NCBI GenBank assembly: GCA_002897115.2 | Contig: BCIH01000009.1 | Location: 626,415-690,414 of the forward strand | Source: Prototheca cutis | Lineage: Eukaryota > Chlorophyta > Trebouxiophyceae > Chlorellales > Chlorellaceae | Length of the DNA: 64,000 bases | Direction: 5' to 3' | Shown: positions 47,479-62,053 of the stretch, one piece after another | Numbering within the stretch: position 1 is the stretch's first letter | Layout: each line of letters opens with the position of its first letter | Program-made: the position numbers and the translations under genes | The notes under the pieces: model-generated | Told to the model about the DNA's origin: nothing | The model's database searches: none | The model's input: only the letters and a program-made list of their open reading frames with translations

Positions 47479-48426
47479 GACCACGCTCGTTGCTACGCCC
47501 TCGAAGATTGCCAAGGAGGAAAGATCCTTGGAAATGGCCTATGGAAACGGGGGTAAACAGGGCGTCGAGATCACGACGTGGAAGCGCGGGGCACACAGCA
47601 GAAAACAACCCTCCTGCCCGGGCACGACCGCCCGAGGCCACATAGCACTCGCCCAAGGCCTCCAACTTGACAATGGACGGTCGTCATGGAACGCGAATAG
47701 TCGATGGGCATTCTCATGCTGTCCCCAAACACCAGCGGCAAGCACACGCCCCACAGGAGATCCCATCGCTGGTCGGAGGTGGGGACCGCGCGTCTGCAGC
47801 ATGCAAGCAGGTGCCCCATCCCTGCCGCACCTTGGTTGACGATTCCGAAACTTCTCCAACTGGCGGGCAGCTCACGCGAGCTGAATATGTTGTTGGTATT
47901 GGGTAGTGACTAATGGGTCTCAGCGCGTTGGCCACAGGAATCGATGCGTCGAAACACTCTGGCAGTGCCAATCTGTCAGCCCACAGGTAGAGCACGTCGC
48001 GATTGGAAAGGAAGAATACTCTTTCGGGATCCCAGCTTGTCCGTCTCGTGGCGGGCGAGCGAGTGTCCCGTCACCCCCCGCGTGCCCAATGAAGAAGGGT
48101 CACTGGGGGAAATCAGAATGCCCCTTCATTATGATATAGCCAACTGGAGTACTGGCTTCAGTCAGGCCAGCGCAGCTCTTGGAGGACCTGGTCTGAACGG
48201 CACGCTCGGTTAACCCGGCCTGCACCCGGCTATGTCGAACTCCGATGGCCCCAGAGATTACAAACACCCAGTTTCGTCTGAAGAGGTACATGTAATGATG
48301 CTTATAATGCTGCATGGTACATGCATGCTTTCGTGGCAGGGGGTCGATGGTCGGTTTCAGGCAGGGTAGTGCCGATCAGGATTTGGAGCCCGCGGCATCA
48401 GGGGTCCCACCGCAACAAGGCCCTCC
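47479..48426. other. Divergent intergenic region SAD / AADC
   Basis: 948 bases, the largest gap in the window. It may contain non-coding 5' exons of either gene. No other gene recognised. Confidence 0.3.
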
Positions 48427-50543
48427 ATGCATCCTCACCCGCCCATTGCCATCCTGCGGCAGTTTCGGAAACTGGGGTACAAGATCATCGACTCCATCGT
48501 GGAGTACCGTGAGAACATTGAGAAGCTGCCCGTGCGGTCAGAGGTGGAGCCTGGGTACCTGGCCCCCCTGCTGCCGGATCGTGCCCCCGAGGAGGGCCAG
48601 AGCCTGGAAGACATCATGCAGGATTTCAACCAGCACGTCATCCCGGGCATCACGCACTGGCAGCACCCCAGCTTTTTCTCGTGAGCAGGACACAGTTGGG
48701 GCCTTGGGGTTGAGAAGGGCCGGTTGCACGGATCGCCGAGTCTCCAACGCATCCCGTGAATACCTGCGTCTCCGATACCACCTGTCACAGCTGGTACCCT
48801 GCAAACTCATCGTACCCGGCGCTGCTGGGGGACATGCTGAGCTCTGCACTGGGAGTTGTGGGCTTTGCCTGGATTGGATCACCGGCCGCCACGGAACTGG
48901 AGACGGTACGGGCGGACGGGCAGCTGTTTGACGGTTGGAAGGGAATGCGTCATCCACATCTGCCGCATCAACAATGCTTCTCCTGGGAACACAGGCACAA
49001 ATAGTAACAAGAAGGTCGAGACCCGGTCCGATCCTGGGGAACAACACTTGCACCCATCCACTTAACCTTCAGGTGACACTGGACTGGTTGGGCAGGTTCC
49101 TGGACCTTCCCGAATGCTTTCTGTCCACAGCGGCTTCGCGGACGGGCGGCGGTGTCATCCAGGGAACGGCCTCGGAGGCGTGTCTTGTGGCGATGCTGGC
49201 GGCGCGCGGCCGGATGCTGCGCGAGCGCCCGGGCACGACCGCTTCGTCCCTGGTAGCCTACACCACCGACCAGGCCCACTCCTGTGTGAAAAAGGCATGC
49301 ATGATTGCCGGGATCGAGCACCTGCGCCTCGTGCCGGCCAGGGCCGCCAACGGGTACGCCCTGGACCCGGCAGACCTGGAGCAGGCCATGGTGAAGGATG
49401 AGGCCGCAGGCCTCGTTCCTTTCTTTCTCACTGCCCTCATCGGCACAACGTCCTCTGCTGCCGTCGACCCCGTGGCCGAGCTGACGGCTGTGGCCGCCAA
49501 GCGCAACGCCTGGTACGTGTGCCGGTGCCGTTTTGTGGATGCACTGTCTTGATCAAGTACAGTACATGCTGCCCGGTCCCGACGCAGCCCATCCCTCATC
49601 TCAACCCCCTTCCCTCCCCCTGCTCGTTAGGACACACGTGGATATGGCCTATGCCGGGGTCTTTGCTTGCCTGCCCGACCAGCACGAGCGCTACTTTGGT
49701 GGACTAGAGTGTGTGGACTCGATGTCAACCAACCCTCACAAAGGCATGCTCGTCACATTCGACTGGTACGGCGGCTGGGGAGGATGTTGATGTTGCGGGT
49801 GGCGCTGTGGTGCTGTTCCACCTCTTAGGCCGCCTTTTAACCACCCTCTTGACCACCACTTAACCGCCTCTTCAACCGCCACTTAACCGCCGTCCAACCA
49901 CACAGCTCGGCTCTGTGGGTCAAGGACTCGTTCTGGCTGCGCGCCGCGCTTTCTTTGGAGCCGCAGTACCAGTTTGCGGGGCTGCGACACGAGGCCGAGC
50001 ACCTGGATTACAAGGACTGGCAGGTCCCGCTGGGCCGCCGCTTCCGGGCACTCAAGGTCTGGCTTGTCATGCGCATGTATGGCCAGGCTGCCATCCGCGC
50101 CTACCTCCAGCACCAGTGAGTATGATTGATGTTGGGGGCGCCGGTGCGTGTTCGCACATGCTCACCATGCCTGCATATGGTGCATCATTCGGAGTGACTG
50201 GCCAATCCAGTGCAATCCTCCCTCCAAAAACATGCTCCATGGCAGTCTGGACATGGCAACAAAGCTTGCAGAGCTTGTGGACCAGGACCCAGACTTTGAG
50301 CTGACCGCGCCGCCGCGGTTCGGCCTCGTCTGCTTCCGGGCCAGCGGCGCCGACGACGAGGAAAGCGCGGCGTTGCTGGAGCGGGTCAACGCTTCCGGCC
50401 GGGCTTTCTTGGTGCACACCAAGCTGGACGGACGTCACATCATCCGGTTTGCCATTGGCGGCCTGGACACCCAGTGGCGCCACGTGGAAGCTGCCTGGCA
50501 GCTGGTCAAGCAGACCTGGGCAGACATGCGGCAGCAAGGATGA
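48427..50543 (+). CDS. Aromatic-L-amino-acid decarboxylase (group II PLP decarboxylase)
   Basis: 483 residues from six exons: 48427-48680, 48791-48905, 49073-49512, 49631-49765, 49906-50115 and 50246-50543. The PLP lysine is in STNPHKGML, joined by splicing to TFDWSALWVKD in the usual arrangement (read TFDCSALWVKD after removal of the intron). VAYTTDQAHSCVKKA carries the cofactor-stacking histidine and HVDMAYAG the PLP-binding aspartate. The catalytic-loop tyrosine is kept (HLDYKDWQVPLGRRF), which points to decarboxylase rather than aldehyde synthase chemistry. Substrate (tyrosine, DOPA or tryptophan) cannot be decided. No transit peptide. Length equals the family norm, so the start at 48427 is plausible. 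Confidence 0.92.
49826..49900. repeat. Degenerate TTAACC-containing tandem repeat in AADC intron
   Basis: Intron 4 of the AADC gene contains several diverged copies of a unit like CTTAACCGCC plus TCTTCAACCGCC, period about 22-24 bases, running into the acceptor. Confidence 0.5.
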
Positions 50544-50964
50544 ATTGCTTGCTTTTTCCGGGTGCATGGCCATGGCGATTGAATTGCCGCAGTTTTGACA
50601 CACGTCTCCCCTCCCTGATGGCAAATCTGGTAGGGGCCCCCCCTGAAAATCCTGCGCATCCGTTCTTCATTCTTCGTTGCTCTAAAATGAGGACAGAGAG
50701 ACGAGCAAAAGAATGGGCCGGGCATAGAGCTGAAAGGGCCCGGCGGGGAATTGAGCATACAAGGTGGCAAGTCCGTGCGCAACGGCACGTCTCTCTCGAG
50801 CAACTATGGTACGCATGCCTGGACGCACGCATTGGAAGGAAAGAAGGATGACGAGAAGAGGGGTGGGCAGCATTCTCGCTCTCATTCCCTCGACGACGGA
50901 CTGATGTGACTGACAGGTGCGCACCTGCCCATCCGCACCCCAGCATGAATGCGCCTGCTACGAA
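50544..50964. other. Convergent intergenic region
   Basis: 421 bases between the AADC and IspH stop codons. Nothing recognised. Confidence 0.3.
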
Positions 50965-52804
50965 TCATGTGTCGGTGTGCTGGGGCTTGGCCGTGCCGAC
51001 GTCGCACTGGGACGTGCCCTGGTATTGCGGGTCGCGGATGAGGAGGATCTTGTCCAGGACATCCTCCACGGCGCGATCGGGCGTTGACGCGCCTGAGGTC
51101 ACGCCGATGCGGAGGGGCTGCGCCTGGTCGGTGGGGATCCAGCTCCGCGTGGTGACCAGCTCGCCGTGCGCTGTCTTGTGCTGCACCGAATTATCGCCAA
51201 CGTTGACGCGGTCGGCGCAGTCTACCCAGAAAGAAGGGATGCCCTTCATCTCCCCTATCTCCTGCAGGTGGCTCGTGTTTGACGAATTGAACCCGCCCAC
51301 CACAAGCAGCATGTCCAGTCGCGTGGAATCATTCTCCTGTAGAGGTACGGGGGGGTGTGTTTTGTCGAGGGATGTCGTTGAGCCAGCGAGAGAGATATTT
51401 GGGTCAATGACACCGCTGCGCCAATGACACCGCACAGACAGCAACAATACAGCACACGACAACAATGCAGAACCGAGCTGGCAACACCTCGACAATAGAA
51501 ACCTTGGAAACAGCCGCACCAACGAGGCATACCTGTCCCGAGATGAGTTTGAAAACGGCGTCCTGGCGTTCCTGCGTGGCATCGCAGATGGTGTCCATGA
51601 CCATGAAATGCTTGCCCAGCGCTTCGGGTCCAAACTTGCGGAGCTGGGTGGCCTCCAGCAGCTTGCCGATGGCCTGGGTTTCGCCCTTGAGCATCGTGGT
51701 CTGGTTGGCCATGCCGATGCAGTCCAGGTCTCGGTCGGGGTCAAACCCGGGGCTGTGCGCACTGCGGAAGCGAGCCAGGAACGCGGCCCGGTCGCCGCCG
51801 TTCAAGATGTAGTCGGCCACGGCCCGGGCCTCCTCAAGGTCCTTGACGATCAAGTAAGCCCCGGCAAACGACGCCGTGGCCACGGTTTCCTCGTGCGCCC
51901 ACTTGCCGTGGATGATGCTGGTGTGGCCCTTGCGTGCCTGGTTGTCCACCGCGTTCCAGACCTTGCTCACCCACGGGCACGTCGTGTCGACGATGTGCAC
52001 GCCCCGCGAATGCAGATCCTTCATCTCCTACGCATTTTGGGATGGGTGGGTGGTTCGTTCGAACAATGATCCGTCTTCATCTAGAATAAATATATACATG
52101 CATAAGTAAGTAAGAAAAAAATACATAGACAAGTACCCAGAGCCTCTAAATCACCCATAGAACGAAAAGAATGAACCCCCACCTACCTCGACGGCGGCGC
52201 CAAATGCGGGGAGGATGACGACATCGCCCGAGGAAATCTTCGAAAAGTCCTTTTTTCCGTCATCACGCGTCTGGATGAAGTGGATGCCCATCTCAAGCAG
52301 GCGGACGTTGACTGAGGGGTTGTGAATGATCTCGTTGGTGATGTGGACCTCGGCGTCAGGGTAGCGGTGACGGGCCTCGTAGGCCATTTGCACCGCGCGC
52401 TCCACGCCCCAGCAGAAACCGTAGGCGTCTGCCAGGCGAATCTCCACGCCGGCATGGCGCCAGGTGGCGTCCCCGGCACGCATCTGCGCCACCAGGCCCG
52501 CGCGGGAGTAGCCCACGCCGTGCAGGTCCATGAGCTCCGCGGGCGCCGGCTCGTTGGTCAGTTTCTTGGTGTAACGCCCGGATTTGGACAGGGCGCGGCG
52601 GAAGGCGCGGGCGTCCGCGGCGCTCTGGGGGCCGCGCTCAAGCTGGGGGCCCGCCTGATCCACGGCCGGCGCTGCGTCCTGGGCTGCGGCCCGGAGAAGC
52701 AGGGGGCCCCGGCCCAGGGGCCTGCATGCGCTGCCCGCCCGCCGCTGTGGCCGAGAAGAGATCCTTGAGGAACCTATCAAGCCCGAGCTGCACGCCATGA
52801 CCAT
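50965..52804 (-). CDS. ispH: 4-hydroxy-3-methylbut-2-enyl diphosphate reductase, plastid
   Basis: 494 residues from three exons: 52187-52804, 51533-52027 and 50965-51336. IspH (HDR, LytB) is the last enzyme of the MEP pathway and makes IPP and DMAPP. The three cysteines that hold the iron-sulfur cluster are in [26 protein letters not shown] and [44 protein letters not shown] and [18 protein letters not shown] are also typical. About 90 N-terminal residues form a transit peptide and linker. Two ATGs (52804 and 52798) are close together. Divergent from mitochondrial CPN60. Confidence 0.96.
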
Positions 52805-53169
52805 GGTGCCGAGGGCCTGGGGTGGGGTGGGGCCCGCACTCCCCGGCTGAGAACGGCAGGGGTCAGGACCGCGACCGGCTGTCAAGCCCACTCTTCAGAG
52901 ACACAGGCGCGCAATCCGCTGGCAAAACCGAAACTAGGGCTCCCACCATGCGTGATCACTGTATGCCAGGATCTCCTGGCTGGACCGGGGCTCGACGCAG
53001 CGAGTGGAGTGCCCAGGCAATTTGAAGGCCCCGGATTTCAGTCAGCACGCCCAGGGCGCGAATGCTGGGGCCCAAAAATGTGATGATGGTTTTCTAGAAC
53101 TGCACGCGGGGGAAGGACCCTCTTCGCTCCCATTTTCGGAACTCCTCCCCCTCGACACGGTCTGCAGCG
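52805..53169. other. Divergent intergenic region IspH / CPN60
   Basis: 365 bases between divergent starts. No heat-shock element was recognised with confidence despite the chaperonin gene. Confidence 0.3.
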
Positions 53170-55269
<2,100 letters not shown>

Positions 55270-55997
55270 TCTCTGAGTTCTGACTATGGTCTCAAGGGGT
55301 GATCGGTCGAGGGTGATCGTCGTAGGTGTTCTGAACCGGTGAGGGTGCTCACCCCTGCATCAACACATCACACGCAATGGGAGGCCCAAGCGCTACACCA
55401 CGACAGCCAAGGAGGGGGAAGAAAGAACAACCGATGACGTGGGAAGAATTTTTGCACACCCTGCTGTAAGTATCACACGCAGCCAGCCTGCTGGTCAAGG
55501 GGGACAAGGGCGCCGGCCGCTGCGCAGGAACGGTGCGCCAACGGTCATTCAGGAAACCCAGCGACTCTCGGCGTCCTTGCTAGGAAGGACGGTAACGAAA
55601 ATGGATTCTTTTCTCGAGTATTCCGCCGAGCATTCCGGCTGCTAACAACATTGGGTACAAAAATCCGCGGGGGGAAAGTCAATTCTCTCAGGACCACCCG
55701 CGTCCGCGCTCATCTGCGGGAAATCTGCTCCGCGTGGGGGAAAGCAAGGGACGAACATATACTCGTCGCTGTGCCAGCATGGCTGATTCACATCATCATA
55801 TTATTCCGCTTTTAGCTGCTTTAGCACAGTCGCAAGACCCTCGCAGTGATTCCTGCCGATTGGGTACAGCGACCGTGCGTCGGGTGGTTGCTTAACAGGG
55901 GCGTGGTGCCCATGCTGCCAGCGTCAGCGTGACGGTTAGGCGAGGAGATTGCGGAGATTGTTTTTAATAGAATCGTATACTTCGAGGACTGGCAGCA
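55270..55997. other. Intergenic region between tandem genes
   Basis: 728 bases between CPN60 and the cell-wall gene. Nothing recognised. Confidence 0.3.
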
Positions 55998-57762
55998 ATG
56001 GCAAGGCGCGGGGTCGAGAGTCTGTGCCGGGCGTTGCTGCTGCTGGGGCTCTGCGCTCTCGCGGCAACCGGAATTGTCCCCACCGCAGCGGCTAGCGAGG
56101 AGGACCATTTTGTCGTGAGGTACGCTTGGGTTTCATTGATTGTCATAGATCTTCCGCCCGGAGCATGCCCCCGATCGAGACCGTGCAACGCGGCAAGCGC
56201 GTGACGTGCCCTGCACCCCCCACCCGTCACGCAGGCATTTGGCCGAGGCCGGCCTTGGGGACACGGGCACGGTATCCCGCATCCAGGAGCGGGTATCCAT
56301 CAGCGGCCTGAATGTTGCAGTCACCCTGGCGAGGTGCACCTGGGTATATCCCAGCAGCTGCAGCTGCCAGGTGGACGTGACGTTCGACCCCTCGCCCCCA
56401 GCCCTGTCGACGGTCACCGTGACCTACACCCTCAACGGCACCGTCCGCAGCACCTTCCACGCGGCTTCCGGGGCGCAGGCCTCGTACAGCGACCTGCTGA
56501 CCTCTGTGGGCAGCAACTGCAAGGGCAGTGTGACCGCCGGCTACACCACAGTCACCGGCGCCACCATGACTTCTAAAGCGGCGAGCGTGATCAACCCAAC
56601 CTCACCGCCGCCTTCACCCCCGCCGCCACCGCCGCCACCGCCGCCTTCACCCCCGCCGCCACCGCCGCCTTCGCCACCGCCGCCTTCGCCACCGCCGCCG
56701 CCACCGCCGCCGCCACCACCACCACCACCACCACCACCACCGGGCCGCTTCCCCCCTCCTCCCTCCCCTCCACCCAATCCCCCCCCTCCGCCAAAGCATG
56801 CCGCCAGTCCTCCGCCCCAATCTCCACCTCCGGCACCCACGGAAAGCCCACCACCTCCCACGGAAAGCCCACCACCTCCACCGCCTGATGCTGTGCCAGA
56901 CGCACCTCCCCCGCCGGCCGAGCCGTCACCCGCTGTGCCACCCAGCCAGCCAGAGGAGCTGTGGATCGAGAGTGTGGAGGCCAAGCCCAGCGCTGTTGAC
57001 CTGAGCGTGGTGCGGTTCAGCTGGACCGTGGGCCTCAGTGGGGGCCTGTGGGCGCAGGGAGCCAACGTGACGATGGTGCTCGAGATTGGCGAGCGTGAGT
57101 ACGAAGCGGAGTGGAAGCCCGAAAGCCCCCTGAGCACCTTTTCCACGGAGCTGAATACGGAGGGCGAGACCGAGGGCATGGCTTATGCCATGACATGGTC
57201 CGAGTCCGGCGCCCTGGTGACCTCCGAGGGTGCCATCATTTCTGTGTTGGCACCAGCGCCAGGTGGGGGGGTGCCATCTTCGCCCGAACCAGTGACTTCT
57301 CCGTTGTCACCGCCAACTGATCCGGCGACATCCCCACCGCCAGTGCCTGAGCCGACAATGTCCCCGCCGCAGACACCAGTAGATTCGATTACCCCACCGC
57401 CGCCATCGCCGCCGGAACGGATCCCCATTGCCTCGATCATGCCGCCGCCGCCGCCGCCAGCATCCAACAGCACACCGGCAGTGCGGCTGAAGCAGGCAGT
57501 CTGCACCCACACCACCGCCAGAGTAATTCAGTGCAAGGCGACAGTGGTGCTGACTGAGCTGCCACCTGGGACCAACCCTGTCTGGGCAGTCTACTCCATC
57601 GAGGACCTGCTCTTCATGTCCAGCTGGGTTCCGACCACGCTCACCAGCTCAAAGACGCAGTCTTTCCTGTCTTCCGGCGCCACGGGCCAGGCATACGCAT
57701 ACTTTGCGGATGCAAGCGGCACCCCTGTGGAGTCTGCCCCAGTGGCCATCACGTTCAAGTGA
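55998..57762 (+). CDS. Secreted hydroxyproline-rich (pherophorin-like) cell-wall glycoprotein
   Basis: 549 residues from two exons, 55998-56119 and 56235-57762. Exon 1 is a signal peptide (ALLLLGLCALAATG). A cysteine-containing N-domain of about 130 residues follows (TLARCTWVYPSSCSCQVDV). A long (S)PPPP rod from about 56605 to 56950 comes next, then a second folded segment (ELWIESVEAKPSAV...), a shorter Pro-rich spacer with TSPPP and TMSPP units, and a C-domain with paired cysteines (AVCTHTTARVIQCKATVVL). Globule-rod-globule design and Ser-Pro repeats are those of volvocine pherophorins and other algal extensin-like proteins, whose prolines are hydroxylated and glycosylated. Direct homology of the folded domains was not shown. 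TGTAA, the common green-algal polyadenylation signal, lies at 57815-57819. Confidence 0.75.
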
Positions 57763-58057
57763 ACACTTCCACTTGGCTGTGCTCGACCCATGCTCTGCAA
57801 CGTGCACGATGAACTGTAATGATACACATTCCAGCGCCCGGGTTTTTTTTGTTGTTGTAGGGGATGGGACGGGGGTCCTGTTCCAAACCGAACCAGTCAC
57901 CTCTGGCCACGGCCTTTTAGTAGATCGACAACGCTGCACGCGCATGGTGGCGGCGGGGGCCCGCTGTCGCCACGAGCATCTGGCGCACGCAGGTTGAAAA
58001 TGCATCGCCGATCTCCATTGCGCACAATCTCCACAAGCTGACGGGATTGGAATTGCA

Positions 58058-60021
58058 ATGGCTATGCGGGCTGCCGCTCCCCCTGCACGGGCTGTCGCCC
58101 CCCGGCAGGCCTTGGTCGCTCGCGGCCAGGCGGGGTCGCGGTCCCAGGCGAGCTCCCGCAGGCCCTTCCCCTCCCCCCTGCGGGTCAAGCCCGGGCCTGT
58201 GGAGAACTACAACGCCCCATCGTGGCTCGATGCCCCGCTGAAGCACGTGATCCAGAGCCAGCAGTTCAACAAGGAGTCCCTGTCCCGAATCTTCGAGGTG
58301 GCCAGGGAGATGGAGCAGGTCCGGCCGGGTAGTCCCGAGTCCAAGTGCCTGGAGGGCCTGGTCATGTCCACCCTGTTCTACGAACCCTCCACCAGGACGC
58401 GGCTGTCGTTTGAGGCCGCCATGGCCCGCCTGGGAGGCATCGTCTTGTCCACCGAGAGCGCCGGCGAGTTCTCCTCCGCCGCCAAGGGCGAGACCCTCGA
58501 AGGTTTGTGTGCGTCGGCGGGTGGGGCGTGCATGCGGGAGCAGCATGGTCTTTGGACGACGCGGGCTTTTCAGCTGGCAAGCGGGGTTTGTGCGCAGCCC
58601 CGCGTGTTCAACCGGCATTCAGCGGCCGCTCCCAGGCGCATTGCTCTTTCTGCATATGTATGTACACACTCACATTCATGTTCCACATCCATGTTCCAAA
58701 CCCGAAATCTGCACTCAGACACTATTAGGACGGTGGAGGGCTACGCGGACTGCATCGTGCTGCGTCACTTTCAGGCCGGCGCCGCTCGGCGGGCGGCGGG
58801 CGCGGCGTCAATTCCCATCATCAACGCCGGCGATGGCCCGGGCCAGCACCCCACGCAGGCGCTGATCGATGTCTACACCATCCAGCGCGAGATCGGACGC
58901 CTGGATGACATCACCATCGGCCTGGTCGGCGATCTGGGTGAGGGGGATTGGCTAAGTCAGCATGGGATTGGGCGGTGAGGGTTGTGGTGGTGCAGGACAG
59001 CGTGGGGTTTTAGCGACCGCTCTGGGTTCTTTCGACGATCGACACACAGCATGCATGCATACCTGGTGATGGGGCATTTCTCCATGAACTGTGTACATTG
59101 CCCCTGCCATTCACCCCCCATCAACCGACCCAAACCGAGCGCAGCCAATGGCCGGACGGTGCGGTCGCTGGCCTACGTGCTGTCCATGTACAAGGGCGTC
59201 AAGATGTACTTTGTCTCACCCGATGTGGTGCGTGGGTGTGGGTCTGTTGTGATTTAGGCTTTTGGACTGGCAGGTCCGAGGTCCGTGCCTGCGCATGCCA
59301 TGCTCTCCGTCAAACCCTGGCACACCACCTTCACGCTCCGGCCCACCGCCCGCACACACCCTGCGCAGGTCCGGATGAAGCCCGACATCAAGGAGTACCT
59401 CACGGATGTGGGCGTGCAGTGGGAGGAGGCCGATGACCTGGCGGTGAGGTTGGGCTTCAGGTCGTTACTGGCAGTGAAAGACAGCGACAGCTGCTTGTCT
59501 GCTGCCAATGGCACAGGGTGTCCCCCCCTCCACACACAAACACACGCACTCCTCGGCCAGCCCAGCAAGTACCTCACGTGCTCCTACTCCCGTTCCAACA
59601 CCGCAGGCTGTGGCGGCTGATGTGGATGTTTTGTACCAAACCCGGATCCAGAAGGAGCGGTTCCAGGACCGGCCCGAGGATTATGATGCCGCCAAGGGCA
59701 AGTACATCGTCGATGCCGCACTGATGAAAAAGATGAAGCCACGCTCGGTTGTCATGCATCCGTTGCCCCGTGTCGACGAGGTGGGTTGCAATCTGAAGTT
59801 TTTTTCGAGCGTATCCCCCACAATACATCTGAGCTTGCTCACTGCTTCACATGCAACCGCCCTCTCCCAGGAACAAGCCCACACCCATCTCTGACCCCCT
59901 GCAGATCCACCCCGAGGTCGACTCTGACCCGCGGGCAGGCTACTTCCGCCAGGCCAAGAACGGGTTGTTTGTGCGCATGGCGCTGCTCAAGCTCTGCCTG
60001 CAGGACAAGCTGCGGAAGTGA
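58058..60021 (+). CDS. PYRB: Aspartate carbamoyltransferase, plastid (pyrimidine synthesis)
   Basis: 370 residues from six exons: 58058-58502, 58719-58937, 59145-59227, 59369-59443, 59607-59780 and 59905-60021. ATCase joins carbamoyl phosphate to aspartate, the committed step of UMP synthesis, located in plastids in plants. Seen: the carbamoyl-phosphate loop [32 protein letters not shown] spanning a splice junction, [15 protein letters not shown], and the C-terminal [20 protein letters not shown]. The first 45 residues are an Arg/Ala/Ser-rich transit peptide. It is monofunctional, as in plants, not a CAD fusion. Confidence 0.95.
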
Positions 60022-60406
60022 GGGTGTCCTGGGGACCAGCCTGTGCCCTCATCATCGTTGGGCCCACCTGGCATGCCCGGGGGACATGCTGCTTGTATAC
60101 ATTCCTGACGCGCGATGCCATGAGAGAGAAAAGTTAAAATGGTGATGACCCTTGTATGTACACAGCTGACTGGAGAAAAATACCACCTCCGTGCGCTGCT
60201 GCAAGACATGATGCCCGCCCGGACAGGGGGTGGCGTTTTGCTGCATGCAGACGGCGAACGAAATGGTTCGGGCCTCACTGTGCCTGGTCGGCATCCCGAC
60301 ATCAGGCAAGGTAACCCCTGTGCACTCCAGTTGTGAAAAAAGGTCGACGACCTGATTTCGTTGCAACATTTTCGTGACCCAGATTGAAGCTGCTTGAGGC
60401 AAACAG
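60022..60406. other. Intergenic region between tandem genes
   Basis: 385 bases between ATCase and EMC10. Nothing recognised. Confidence 0.3.
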
Positions 60407-62053
60407 ATGGCGGGCCGGCTTGCACTCGGCCGCGTTGCGCTGGTTGGGCTGCTGTGCAGCACGGCCCTGGCCCTGACCCTGAACGTGGAGCATGCAGTAG
60501 ATGCGAGCGCCTTTGCCCCATGTGGGCGCATTGTTTTCGGTGACTCAATCCTGGTGAGGAACGCCGCTCGCGAGATGGGCGAGGGGAAGGTGGAGCTCCG
60601 GGACAGACGGGCGGACACAGGAGGTGAATGGTTCCCGTGATCTCCGCGCATGTGTCTTGCTAGGGTGTGTCTGCACGCTCACAGTGACTGTCACCGCATA
60701 CCCTGGACCTCTAGATTGGTCAAGGGGGTTCTGGCCTGTTTGTGCGGACCTCTGCTGCGCCGCCCACTGGCGCTGCCAGCGCTCAGTACTACTCTGTTCG
60801 CGTGGGCACGGGGGAGGGCGACGCTGTGACGACCAGCGTGCCCGTCGGCTGCCTGGCAGCATCGGGCGGCGCCGTGCCGTTGGCTCTCGACCTTCTGAGC
60901 GACGGGCGGCTGGCGGCGGTGGCCGTGGCGTGCCCCGCTGGCGGTAGTTCCGCGGGACCACTTCCGCCGACACTCGCCTCGGAGCAGGCCGTGGACATCA
61001 GGTTCCCCGTCAAGGCCGCTGACGTGCAGGAAGTGGTCTTGGCCGCCGTGTCTGCCGAGCAGAAGAGGCGAGGTGCGCGAGAGTGTGTGTGGTGGTGGGG
61101 GGGGACTGACGGGATGGCGACGATGGTCTGCCTCTCAAAAGGAGAGGCAGAAGGCATTCTCCAGTTGGCATGTCCTTGTATTCATCGTGACGCGGCAATA
61201 TAAAGACGGCACTTTGCACTGTGTGTGGGTGAGGGTTGGCCGAATAGCTGTCTATGGACCGGGGTGGGGAGGACTGTCCGATCTACTGCCAGCAAGGCGC
61301 AGGCCCAGGGGATGCCTGACCTCGACCCCGTTTGCCGGCCCAAACGTCTCCTTCCTGCCAATGGGCGCATGCAGCGGCGGAGGAGGCACTGGAATCTGAC
61401 GAGAAGCTGACGGCTGAGCAAAAGGCTGCCGTGAAGCGGAAGATGGAGGACGAGAACAAGACTTGGCTGCAGAAGAACTGGATCATGCTGGTCCCCGCCG
61501 CATTCATGGTGGGTTGGCAGGAGCATTCATTCATGGAAGAAACGATGTGGTTGTTTTTGGTGTGGAACTCTTGTTTTGCCGGGATTCTGTTGTCGACGGG
61601 ACTGGGCCCCCGTCCAACCTCTACTGTACGGCGACCAGATGGTTCGGCCGGATATCCATTGGTATCAGCACAAACTGGCGGGCGGGGCATTGGATAATCG
61701 CCGGGGGCATCGTGTGCGCGGTGTTTGCTTTGCCCCGGTTGCAGTTTCAATTTGCAATGCATTACAAGATTGTTCAGCTTCCTGGGCCGCTGTGCTGTCG
61801 CCGTACGCGCGGGGTACGGACTGGGACCATTGGCCCTGCTTCGAAGCAGGGCCCGGCGTCCCCACGTGGGCCGGCTCAGGTGTACGGGCACTTCAGACAG
61901 ACTCCCATGCCGACATGGAATCGACCTCCAGGCAATCCCGATCTGAGTCTCTATGCATTAAAATCCAATTCGCAGTTGCTGAACAGGCTGGGGGGAGCCC
62001 AGCAGGCCCAACAGGGTGGTAGCCGCCCTGGGGCGGGGCCAAGCAGGGCCTAG
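60407..62053 (+). CDS. EMC10: EMC10-like subunit of the ER membrane protein complex
   Basis: About 258 residues in a four-exon model: 60407-60623, 60725-61072, 61375-61508 and 61976-62053. A signal peptide (GRLALGRVALVGLLCSTALA) leads to LNVEHAVDASAFAPCGRIVF, matching the LEHSF...FRxRG start of EMC10. YYSVRV, VPVGCLA with LDLLSDGRLAAVAV form the luminal beta domain. KRKMEDENKTWLQKNW precedes a single membrane span (IMLVPAAFM) and a Gly/Gln-rich tail, again as in EMC10. The complex inserts and folds multi-span membrane proteins in the ER. The exon 1/2 junction is uncertain: stopping exon 1 at 60553 and entering at 60787 also keeps frame. Skipping the last intron would end at 61697 with an unlikely tail. 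Confidence 0.7.

Noticed and set aside
56541..57179. Glycine-rich protein on the minus strand
   Set aside because: Antisense of the Pro-rich repeat: CCN read backwards gives glycine codons.
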